From Nonomuraea aridisoli (GTDB taxonomy: Bacteria; Actinomycetota; Actinomycetes; Streptosporangiales; Streptosporangiaceae): DNA of 37,664 bases. Within the stretch, counting starts at the first letter, position 1; each line of letters opens with the position of its first letter. Below, in pieces: positions 31,293 to 37,664 of this stretch. Below the pieces are notes generated by a model, which ran no database searches, was not told the DNA's origin, and saw only the letters and a program-made list of their open reading frames with translations. The translations under genes and the position numbers were made by a program. The stretch lies in NCBI RefSeq assembly GCF_003236395.1, contig NZ_POUD01000063.1:1-37664 (forward strand), in the 5' to 3' direction.

Positions 31293-31889
31293 TCACCTGA
31301 CGGTGTCGCCGGCGGCGAGGCGGGAGGCCCCGGGGCCGGGAAGGTGATGGCGGTCGACGTGCGCCAGGAACGCCGTCATGTAGTCGGACAGGAACTGGGC
31401 GGTGGAGGGAACGGTGACCGTTCCTTCAGCGTCGATCAGTCCCTGGGTGAACTGGATGTAGGCCTCCGGCTGGCCCATCACCGGCATGTCGGAGTAGGCG
31501 AGGATGGTCTTCAGGTGCTGCTGGGCGAGCGCCGTGGAGATGGAGCCGGGCGAGGCGCCGATCATCGCGGCCGGCTTGCCGTCGAGGGCGTTGGCTCCGC
31601 GCGGCCGGCTGGCCCAGTCGATGGCGTTCTTCAGCACCCCGGGGATGGAGCGATTGTACTCAGGGGTGACGAGCAGGAGGGCGTCGGCGGACGCGATCGC
31701 GTCCTTGAACTCCTGGGCCGACGGAGGGTAGCTCGCGTCGTGGTCACGGTTGTAGAGGGGCAGCGCGTCGATCGGGATCTCCACGAGATCGAGTTCGGCC
31801 GGCGCCAGGCGGCGCAGCGCGAGCGCGAGCCTTCTGTTGATCGAGTCCCGCGACAGGCTGCCGACGATGTATCCGACGTTGTAGGTCAT
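31293..31889 (-). CDS. NADPH-dependent FMN reductase family protein
   Basis: This 198-residue flavodoxin-like reductase has the FMN phosphate loop GSLSRDSINRRLA near residue 10 and the classic TPEYNRSIPGVLKNAIDW block near the middle. Relatives reduce quinones, azo compounds or FMN with NADPH. GGATGG lies 5 bases before the ATG at 31889, which is chosen over an ATG at 31898. It is the last gene of the MarR-linked operon, 39 bases after the SDR gene. Its role there is probably to reduce a quinone-like or flavin substrate. Confidence 0.87.
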   Translation of the reverse strand: MTYNVGYIVGSLSRDSINRRLALALRRLAPAELDLVEIPIDALPLYNRDHDASYPPSAQEFKDAIASADALLLVTPEYNRSIPGVLKNAIDWASRPRGANALDGKPAAMIGASPGSISTALAQQHLKTILAYSDMPVMGQPEAYIQFTQGLIDAEGTVTVPSTAQFLSDYMTAFLAHVDRHHLPGPGASRLAAGDTVR

Positions 31890-31927
31890 GGTTTCCATCC
31901 GTAGTCAGTGGTTTCCGTGAGCCGCCG

Positions 31928-32668
31928 TCACGGCATGAACTTGCCGCCGTCGACGTTGAGGGTCTGGCCGGTGATGAAGTCCGCGTCGGGCGAGGCGAGG
32001 AAGAACACCGGCCCCACCAGGTCGGCGGGCTGCTGGTCGCGCTGGATGGCGCGCGCCTGGCGCTGAGCTGCCAGCAGGGCCTCGGGGAAGGTGTCGCGCG
32101 CCTGCTCGGTGACGGTCAGGCCGGGCGCGATCACGTTCGCGGTGATGTTGTACGGGCCGAGCTCGCGGGCCAGGGAACGGGTGAAACCCACGATCCCGGC
32201 CTTGGCGGCGACATAGGAGGTCTGGCCGCGCGTGCCGTCGAAGACGGAACCGGAGCCGAAGTTGATCACGCGGCCCCAGCCGCGCTGCTTCATCAGCGGC
32301 AGCAGCGCCTGCGCGACGAGGTGCGGGCCGGTCAAGTTTGTGTCGAGCACGCGACGCCACGACTCGGGCCCGATCTCCTCGTACGGCTGCACCGGGAAAT
32401 AGCCGGCGGCATTGACGATCACATCGACGCGGCCTGCGACGTCGCGAGCGTACTCGGCCAGCCGCGTGACGCCCGGCTCGCCGGAGAGGTCGGCCGCGAC
32501 GGTGTGCAGCGCGCTGTGGTGGCCCGTCCGCTCGGCCAGCCGCCCCAGCGCCTCGTCGCCGAAGTCGGTGGCGATGACGGTGTCGGCGTTCTCCAGGAAA
32601 CGCGCGGTCAGTGGCGTGCCGATGCCTCCGGCCGCTCCCGTGATGACGACGACTCGATCGCTTCTCAT
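31928..32668 (-). CDS. Short-chain dehydrogenase/reductase in the MarR operon
   Basis: This 246-residue SDR has TGAAGGIG at about residues 9-16, NAAG, a serine in FGSGSVFDG and the active-site pair YVAAK. It ends with ADFITGQTLNVDGGKFMP. NAD(P)-dependent oxidation or reduction of an unknown alcohol or ketone is expected. GAAGGAAG precedes the ATG at 32668. Between it and the cupin gene lies a short tandem repeat that also offers earlier in-frame ATG codons (MKKPS…), less favoured because they lack conserved sequence. Confidence 0.88.
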   Translation of the reverse strand: MRSDRVVVITGAAGGIGTPLTARFLENADTVIATDFGDEALGRLAERTGHHSALHTVAADLSGEPGVTRLAEYARDVAGRVDVIVNAAGYFPVQPYEEIGPESWRRVLDTNLTGPHLVAQALLPLMKQRGWGRVINFGSGSVFDGTRGQTSYVAAKAGIVGFTRSLARELGPYNITANVIAPGLTVTEQARDTFPEALLAAQRQARAIQRDQQPADLVGPVFFLASPDADFITGQTLNVDGGKFMP

Positions 32669-32679
32669 GGTGACTTCCT

Positions 32680-32719
32680 TCATCGGTGAGGGCTTCTTCA
32701 TCGGTGAGGCTTCTTCATC
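32680..32719 (-). repeat. Tandem 17-18 bp repeat between cupin and SDR genes
   Basis: TTCATCGGTGAGGGCTTC is followed at once by TTCATCGGTGAGGCTTC and a third partial copy TTCATCGG. On the coding strand each unit contains GATGAAG, so it creates repeated start and stop codons at the gene junction. It looks like recent slippage and sets the spacing between the two genes. Confidence 0.75.
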
Positions 32720-33182
32720 GGGGCGGGCCGACGATGATCTGGCCGTAGGCGTCGGCCGCCGCGGCCAGGACCTCCTTGGAGATCTCGAAGCCCTCGGGCC
32801 GGGGGGTGGACAGGTCGCGTCCGCCCTGACGGAACATGCCCTCGAGGCCGGCGGGAGTGGCGATCAGCAGCAGGTCGGCCCGCTCGGAGGTGATGCGGTA
32901 GCCGTGCGGGATGTTGCGGGGCAGGTAGACGATGCCGCCCTCGGACAGCTCGTGCTCCTGATCACCGGCCCAGACCAGGGCCGTGCCCTTGATCAGCATG
33001 AAGACTTCGTCTTCCCGGGTGTGCAGGTGGAACGGCGGAGCCTCCCCCTTGGGGGCGTCGAACCGGCCGACGGTGAGCTGCCCGTCGGTGGCGGCGGCGT
33101 CCAGCAGGACGGAGAAGGTGCTGCCGCCCAGCCATTCCAGTTTCTGTTGCTGCTCGGGCTGGGCCAGGTACGGGATGCTCAT
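32715..33182 (-). CDS. Cupin-domain protein (quercetin-dioxygenase-like)
   Basis: This 155-residue single-cupin protein has the first cupin motif PPFHLHTREDEVFMLIKG, with metal-binding His, His and Glu, and the second motif GGIVYLPRNIPHGYRI. The fold binds a metal and often acts as a dioxygenase or isomerase, or as a small-molecule sensor. AAGGAG precedes the ATG at 33182. It follows the epoxide-hydrolase-like gene by 11 bases in the MarR-linked operon. Confidence 0.85.
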   Translation of the reverse strand: MSIPYLAQPEQQQKLEWLGGSTFSVLLDAAATDGQLTVGRFDAPKGEAPPFHLHTREDEVFMLIKGTALVWAGDQEHELSEGGIVYLPRNIPHGYRITSERADLLLIATPAGLEGMFRQGGRDLSTPRPEGFEISKEVLAAAADAYGQIIVGPPR

Positions 33183-33193
33183 GGTGGGCTCCT

Positions 33194-34069
33194 TCAGGCG
33201 AGAAAGTCGATCAGTTCCTTGGCGAGTTCTTCGGGGCGTTCGTCGGGGACGAAGTGCCCGCTGTCCTTGATGACCGCCGCGGACAGGTGCGGCGCGATCG
33301 GGCGCAGGGCCTCGGCCAGCCGGTTGCCCGCGTTGTGCTCGCCGCCGACGGCCAGCACCGGCATCGGCAGGTGGGCCCCGCTCTCTGCCCAGTCCCGGTT
33401 GACCCGCCCGTCCTGCAGCAGGGTGCGGTAGTGGCCGAAGCCGGCGCGCAGGGCCTCCCGCCCGGTGTAGGAGGCGGTGATGGCGGCGATCTCCTCCGGT
33501 GGGAACGCGCCGGTGACGTGCGCCAGCCGGTTGAACCACCAGGTCAGGAAGGCGTGCTCGGTCCCGTCCAGGAGCAGTTCCGGCACTTCGGGTGTCATGA
33601 ACAGGCCGAAGTGGAACGAGCCGCCCGTGGCGGGGTTCATCGCGCTTTCCAGCCCTAGGCCGGGCAGAGCCAGCTCGACGAGCGCGAGCCGCGCGACCTC
33701 CTGGGGATGGCGGCGGGCGTAGGCGAAGGCGACCATGCCGCCGATGTCGTGCCCGACCACGCGCACCCCGCCCGTGACGCCGAGCCGGTGCAGCAGGGCG
33801 CGCATGTCCTCGGCCTGGGCGTCCTTGTCGTAGCCGCCGGGGGCGCGGGTGCTGTCGCCGAGGCCGCGCAGGTCGGGGGCGATGACCCGGTATCCGTGGC
33901 CGGCGAGGACCGGCATCACGTGCCGCCAGGCCCGCCAGGTCTGGGGCCAGCCGTGCAGCAGGAGCAGCGGCGCTCCCGAGCCGCCGATCACCGCGTGCAG
34001 GTCCACACCGTCGGCCGTGACGGTCGTGTGCTCGAACCCGTCGGGAACCGGGTCGTACGGCGTGCTCAT
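33194..34069 (-). CDS. Alpha/beta hydrolase of epoxide hydrolase type
   Basis: This 291-residue enzyme has HGWPQTWRAWRHVMPVLAGH (oxyanion hole) and DLRGLGDS. The nucleophile elbow is GHDIGG, with Asp rather than Ser as in epoxide hydrolases and haloalkane dehalogenases. KDSGHFVPDERPEEL carries the catalytic His. The HGWP motif favours an epoxide hydrolase. The ATG at 34069 overlaps the TGA of the upstream 25-codon micro-ORF in ATGA and has no strong ribosome binding site of its own, so translation is probably coupled. Confidence 0.88.
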   Translation of the reverse strand: MSTPYDPVPDGFEHTTVTADGVDLHAVIGGSGAPLLLLHGWPQTWRAWRHVMPVLAGHGYRVIAPDLRGLGDSTRAPGGYDKDAQAEDMRALLHRLGVTGGVRVVGHDIGGMVAFAYARRHPQEVARLALVELALPGLGLESAMNPATGGSFHFGLFMTPEVPELLLDGTEHAFLTWWFNRLAHVTGAFPPEEIAAITASYTGREALRAGFGHYRTLLQDGRVNRDWAESGAHLPMPVLAVGGEHNAGNRLAEALRPIAPHLSAAVIKDSGHFVPDERPEELAKELIDFLA

Positions 34070-34143
34070 GAGGCCGGGACGAGGTCGGCGATGGTGCCGA
34101 GCTGGGGCAGGAGCGCCGTGTCGTCGGGCGTGAACAGGGTCAT
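34066..34143 (-). CDS. 25-residue micro-ORF leading the MarR-linked operon
   Basis: GAGAGGA stands before the ATG at 34143. The frame encodes MTLFTPDDTALLPQLGTIAD followed by LVPAS and ends in a TGA that overlaps the hydrolase ATG (ATGA). The peptide is not hydrophobic and matches no family I recognise. It may be a true small protein, a translational leader, or the remnant of a longer gene whose body was deleted. The good ribosome binding site and exact coupling argue that it is translated. Confidence 0.55.
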   Translation of the reverse strand: MTLFTPDDTALLPQLGTIADLVPAS

Positions 34144-34213
34144 CGTGGTTCCTCTCAGAAGGGTCGGCATCGCCGCAGGTCCGGGCGGTGCGATCAACCC
34201 TGGCCACTATTGC

Positions 34214-34256
34214 GTGGCCAGCCACATATACTGAACCACACATTTACGTGGCTGGC
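34214..34256. promoter_or_regulatory. MarR operator candidates in the divergent region
   Basis: GTGGCCAGCCAC at 34214-34225 is a palindrome (GTGGC/GCCAC). GCCAGCCAC at 34217-34225 recurs inverted as GTGGCTGGC at 34248-34256. Between them are AT-rich bases including TATACT (34227-34232), a possible -10. The arrangement fits MarR dimers blocking the divergent operon and marR itself. Confidence 0.65.
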
Positions 34257-34297
34257 AACATAAATCGGCCGACCACGGATCAGAGGAGGTCAACGCC

Positions 34298-34756
34298 ATG
34301 ACGACCCCGCAGCGCCATGCCGCACGCGCCGGGCAGCTGAGCTTCGCCGTCTTCGCCCTGGCGCGAGTCCACCGGGCGGCGGCAGCGGCCATGCTCCGCG
34401 CCCTCGGTCTGCATCCCGGCCAGGAACTGCTGCTGATGCAGCTGTTCGAAAGGGACGGTCAGACACAGTCCGAACTGCTGGACAGCGTCGGCCTGGACCA
34501 CTCCACCGTGTCGAAATCACTGCGCCGCATGCAGGAGGCCGGCCTCGTCACCCGCCGGCCCAACGAGGACGACCGGCGGGCGCTCAACGTCTGGCTCACC
34601 GACCGCGGCCAGGCGATGCGCGAGCCCATCGAGGCCATGTGGGCGACTCTCGAGGAGATGTCCACCCGACACCTGGACGAAGTGGCGATCAGGTCCTTCA
34701 TCGCCACCGCTCGCACGATCGAACACTCGATCACCGACAACGGCAAGGACGGCTGA
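34298..34756 (+). CDS. MarR-family transcriptional regulator
   Basis: This 152-residue winged-helix repressor contains QSELLDSVGLDHSTVSKSLR (recognition helix) and RMQEAGLVTRRPNEDDRRAL, the typical MarR wing ending in DRRA. AGAGGAGG precedes the ATG at 34298. It faces the five-gene operon running from 34143 down to 31293, with paired inverted repeats between. Ligand release by a phenolic or quinone-like compound would be usual for the family; nothing in the sequence identifies the ligand. Confidence 0.9.
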   Translation: MTTPQRHAARAGQLSFAVFALARVHRAAAAAMLRALGLHPGQELLLMQLFERDGQTQSELLDSVGLDHSTVSKSLRRMQEAGLVTRRPNEDDRRALNVWLTDRGQAMREPIEAMWATLEEMSTRHLDEVAIRSFIATARTIEHSITDNGKDG

Positions 34757-34805
34757 ACAGCGCAGCCAGATCGCCGGGACCCACGCAGGATCGGCGCCGC
34801 CCGGT

Positions 34806-36698
34806 TCAGTGCATGCGGAAGTCGTACGTCGCGGGGAGGGGGTGGTCGCGGCGGACCTGCTCGGGGTCGGTGTCCGGGTGGCGCAGCTCGTGGTAGCGGA
34901 ACCAGAGCTCGTCCAGGGAGTCCTCGCCCTCGCGCAGGTTGTGCACCGTGATGCCGCGTTCGATGAGCGCCCCGGCCCGGTCCAGGTCGCCCGCGCGGAG
35001 GGCGGCCTCGGCTTCGAGCAGCTGGATCCGGCCGAGCGCCCGGTCCCCGGGACGGAGCCGGTCGATCAGGGTCAGCGCCTCGGCGGCGCGGCCGTCGGCC
35101 AGCAGTGCGCGCAGGGTCTCGACGGTGAGCGCGACGACGGCCGGCGCCAGGGCGTGCGCCTCCGCCAGCAGGTCGGCGCCCGATCCCGAGCCCGCCAGCC
35201 GGCCGCTCTCCGCCAGGCAGCGCAGGGCCCAGGGCGTACGGCGGTGGTGCAGGGACTCCCGCCACGCCCGCTCGGCCCCTTCCCGGTCGCCGTCGGCGTA
35301 CCGGACCAGGCCCAGGTGGTAGCGGGCGTGCCAGTCCGCCGGGTGCCGTTCGAGGAGGTCGCGCCAGGGGCCGCCCGTCACGGGCGCGGCGGGCGGGTCG
35401 CACTCGGGCAGCCGCCCGGTCTCCAGGAGCTCACGCCACGGGCGCTGCTCGTCGCCGATCTGGCCGAAGTCCAGCTCCGGCAGGGCGTCGCCGACCTCCA
35501 GCGCGCCCCACCCCGACCCCCGGCTCAGCACCTCGGGCGCGTGCGAAGGGCCCCCCGGAAGGAGGGTCTCCCGGGGGACCAGCCGGTCGACGGCCGTCGC
35601 GGCGGCGCGGACGGCGTCGTCCCATGGGCCGTGAGCCGCCGCGGGGTCGAGCTCCAGCAGGCCATAGGCCTCCACCCAGCTCCACGTCGCGCCGCCCGGC
35701 ATCGGCACGTGCTCCAGCTGCGTCCTGGCCAGCCCCGCCTGGATCTCCAGATAGCGCGACGAGGGCCCGCTCAGCCACTCCTGCCAGCGGCGGCCGCCCG
35801 AGCCGGTCCCCCAGTGGAAGAGCTTGCGGCCGCGCAGCCGGTCGGTCGACACCTGTACGAGCCCGCTGCCCGAGGGGTCGACGGCGGCGATCCACCGCCG
35901 CTCCACCGCCGGGATCTCGAAGAAGTAGTCCGCCGCCTGCTGCGCGGTGTCGGTGTAGCTGCGGTCACGCCCGTCCCGCATCGGGAACTCCTCCGGCCTG
36001 AGCACGCCGGTGTAGTCGTAGTGGTACGCCTGCGTGGCCGGCGCCAGCACCCGCACGCCGGCCGCTTCGGGGACGGCGATGTTCGACCACCAGTACGCGG
36101 GCACCGGCTCCGCGGCCAGGTTGTGCAGGGTGACCTCGACGAACAGGACCGGCGACCCCGGGGGCAGCCAGGCGTCGACGCGCACGACCAGCCGCCGCAT
36201 CCGCTCGAACTCGTACATGCGCAACATCGGCGTCCCGTCGGACCGCGTGAGCCGGACGGCGTGCAGGGGCGAGCAGGTCAGCGGCCAGTGACCGGTCGCG
36301 CCGACGTTCCACTCCACGCCGCCGGCCAGCCATGCGTCGCGCAGCGCCAGGTTCGCCGGCTGCACCATCGGGTTGCGGTGCAGCAGCTCGCGGTCCGACG
36401 GGCGGTGGACGAGCGACCAGAGCCGCCCGCCGTACGCGGGCAGGAAGGTGGCGGTCAGCACCTCGTTCTCCAGCACCACCACCGGCAGGTCCCGCTCGGC
36501 GCGCGTGCGGCTGTAGCCGTCCTGCGCCGTGTACGGCAGCAGCGAGTACGGCTGGCCGCATACGATCTGGGCCGTCATTTCCTCGTCCGCCCCGACCACC
36601 CCGCGCCTGGCCCAGGTGCCGCGCAGCAACGGCAGCGGACTGGCGGCGGGCGGGTCGGCGGCGGGCAGACGCATCGTTTCCGTACGCAGAACAGACAT
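34806..36698 (-). CDS. DUF5107 domain protein with TPR-like C-terminal half
   Basis: This is a 630-residue protein. Residues about 40-360 match DUF5107, a galactose-mutarotase-like beta-sandwich (YGGRLWSLVHRPSDRELLH, GGVEWNVGATGHWPLTCSPL). The rest (about 400-610) is helical and repeat-like (WHARYHLGLVRYADGDREGA, then ERAWRESL), typical of TPR units. This architecture occurs in actinomycetes near sugar-utilisation genes, where a carbohydrate-binding or epimerase-like role is suspected. No sugar genes are seen nearby, though the window ends soon. No signal peptide is seen, so it is probably cytoplasmic. GGGGA precedes the ATG at 36698. Confidence 0.8.
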   Translation of the reverse strand: MSVLRTETMRLPAADPPAASPLPLLRGTWARRGVVGADEEMTAQIVCGQPYSLLPYTAQDGYSRTRAERDLPVVVLENEVLTATFLPAYGGRLWSLVHRPSDRELLHRNPMVQPANLALRDAWLAGGVEWNVGATGHWPLTCSPLHAVRLTRSDGTPMLRMYEFERMRRLVVRVDAWLPPGSPVLFVEVTLHNLAAEPVPAYWWSNIAVPEAAGVRVLAPATQAYHYDYTGVLRPEEFPMRDGRDRSYTDTAQQAADYFFEIPAVERRWIAAVDPSGSGLVQVSTDRLRGRKLFHWGTGSGGRRWQEWLSGPSSRYLEIQAGLARTQLEHVPMPGGATWSWVEAYGLLELDPAAAHGPWDDAVRAAATAVDRLVPRETLLPGGPSHAPEVLSRGSGWGALEVGDALPELDFGQIGDEQRPWRELLETGRLPECDPPAAPVTGGPWRDLLERHPADWHARYHLGLVRYADGDREGAERAWRESLHHRRTPWALRCLAESGRLAGSGSGADLLAEAHALAPAVVALTVETLRALLADGRAAEALTLIDRLRPGDRALGRIQLLEAEAALRAGDLDRAGALIERGITVHNLREGEDSLDELWFRYHELRHPDTDPEQVRRDHPLPATYDFRMH

Positions 36699-37036
36699 GG
36701 CCGGTCCCCAAGGAGAAGAGGGCTATTTCCCGATTCCCCGCCGATCATGCCCTAAATCCCTATCTGCCCGACATATCCGGATGTGCGGTCACCACCAGTC
36801 GGCGCCGTCGGCAGGCGTCCAGACGTGGGTGTGATGGGTGATGTAGCAGGCGCGGAACGCACGGAGGGAGCTGCTGCTCGTCGGGTATGCCGCCGTGTAG
36901 TTGCGGGTGCTCGCCAGGCGGTATGACGAGGCGTTCGGGCGCCGGTCCGCGAGATTTTCCGGGACGGAATGTCGATCCGGGCCCCCTCCGCTCGACGCGT
37001 CAGTGAAAGCAAGCCACGCAACCCTGAGGAGAGCTG
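36699..37036. other. 338-bp gap with a possible C-terminal gene remnant
   Basis: On the minus strand, from about 36945 to a TGA at 36789-36791, a frame reads SSYRLASTRNYTAAYPTSSS and ends FRACYITHHTHVWTPADGAD. Its composition (Tyr, Thr, His, Trp) looks like the end of an exported protein, not random high-GC frame noise. I could not assign a family or a start. The rest holds only the promoter and ribosome binding site of the reductase gene at 37037. Confidence 0.3.
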
Positions 37037-37606
37037 ATGAGCACCGTGATCATGCACAACGTCGTGTCGGTGGACGGCTTCATCGCCGACGCGCAGGATG
37101 AGGTCGGCCCGCTGTTCGACTGGTACGGCAACGGCGACGTCCCGCTCGGCGCGGGCAAGGTGTCGCGGGCCTCCGCCGAGTACGTCCAGCCGGTGTGGGC
37201 CAGGATCGGGGCGATGGTGATCGGGCGTCGCCTGTTCGACATCACCGACGGCTGGGGCGGCACGCCGCCGACGGGCGAGCACGTGGTCGTGGTCTCGCAC
37301 CGGCCCAAGCCCGAAGGGTGGCGCCCCGAGGCGTCGTACCACTTCGTCGACGACGTGGCGCAGGCGGTCGCGAAGGCCAAGGAGCTCGCCGGAGAGCGGG
37401 ACGTCGCCGTGGCGGCGGGCGACGTCGGCGGGCAGGCGTTCGCGCTCGGCCTGGTGGACGAGGTGGCGATGGACGTCGTGCCGGTCGTCTTCGGCTCCGG
37501 CAAGCGGTACTTCGGCTCCGTCGACGGCCGGCACCTGCTGGACGACCCGCACGTGGTGATCCAGGGCGACCGGGTGCTGCACCTGCTCTTCCGGGCCCGC
37601 CGCTAG
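37037..37606 (+). CDS. RibD C-terminal/dihydrofolate-reductase-like protein
   Basis: This 189-residue protein begins TVIMHNVVSVDGFIADAQDE, the standard opening of the RibD-C/DHFR-like family. It then has MVIGRRLFDITDGWGG and a late VVPVVFGSGKRYFG. These proteins have the dihydrofolate reductase fold and bind NADPH; most standalone members have no proven substrate. GAGGAGAG precedes the ATG at 37037. Family length matches. Confidence 0.87.
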   Translation: MSTVIMHNVVSVDGFIADAQDEVGPLFDWYGNGDVPLGAGKVSRASAEYVQPVWARIGAMVIGRRLFDITDGWGGTPPTGEHVVVVSHRPKPEGWRPEASYHFVDDVAQAVAKAKELAGERDVAVAAGDVGGQAFALGLVDEVAMDVVPVVFGSGKRYFGSVDGRHLLDDPHVVIQGDRVLHLLFRARR

Positions 37607-37616
37607 CCCCGGCCGG

Positions 37617-37664
37617 CTACGAGCGCACGCGGAAACGCAGGTGGGCGGCGTTGGGGGTGGGGAC
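37617..37664 (-). CDS. C-terminal end of a minus-strand gene cut by the window edge
   Basis: The last 48 bases read VPTPNAAHLRFRVRS and a TAG on the minus strand. The convergent layout and clean stop 10 bases after the reductase gene suggest a real gene end. Fifteen residues are too few to name it. Confidence 0.35.
   Translation of the reverse strand, partial: VPTPNAAHLRFRVRS

Overview
The window reads as chromosomal DNA of a very GC-rich filamentous actinomycete. Family-level cues are an MFS–thymidylate kinase fusion next to holB, a TopA with a lysine/alanine-rich tail, a DUF5703 protein and a multi-domain chaplin. Together they point to Streptosporangiales (Nonomuraea-like) more than to Streptomyces. 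That placement is inference.

Bases 1-11300 are core-like. On the minus strand lie the 5' end of holB, the MFS–tmk fusion, an XRE regulator with a palindromic operator, and a topA–metallophosphoesterase operon. A DUF5703 gene diverges from topA. Next come an eight-repeat chaplin gene, a small membrane/exported protein with a 25-bp palindrome before its start, and tRNA-Leu(GAG). A broken GAP-family membrane protein gene sits between tmk and holB.

Bases 11300-12600, just after the tRNA, are a graveyard: a frameshifted NRPS condensation-domain fragment and a 5'-truncated beta-propeller gene. Bases 12626-18237 hold two translationally coupled FtsX-type ABC permeases with no ATPase gene beside them. 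They are followed by a deletion scar that fuses the interiors of a sigJ-type sigma factor gene and an SDR gene.

From about 19 kb the window is accessory: a series of small modules, each a regulator facing its likely target. These are TetR/membrane protein (shared palindrome), MmyB-type XRE/SDR (11-bp direct repeat), IS30-HTH/GbsR-like regulator facing a P450–DrrA–DrrB operon with a predicted leaderless promoter, AraC/alpha-beta hydrolase, and MarR facing a five-gene redox/hydrolase operon that starts with a 25-codon micro-ORF. Between them are a protein-isoaspartate-methyltransferase-like gene with a damaged 3' end, a small exported Pro-rich protein, a leucine/valine dehydrogenase and a 33-residue TatA-like membrane protein. 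The right end has a DUF5107/TPR protein, a RibD-C/DHFR-like reductase and the last codons of another minus-strand gene.

I found no CRISPR array, intact transposase or phage genes. The points most worth a second look are the IS30-HTH regulator with the leaderless P450–DrrAB operon, the eight-repeat chaplin, the MarR operon with its micro-ORF, the sigJ/SDR deletion scar and the tRNA-adjacent graveyard.
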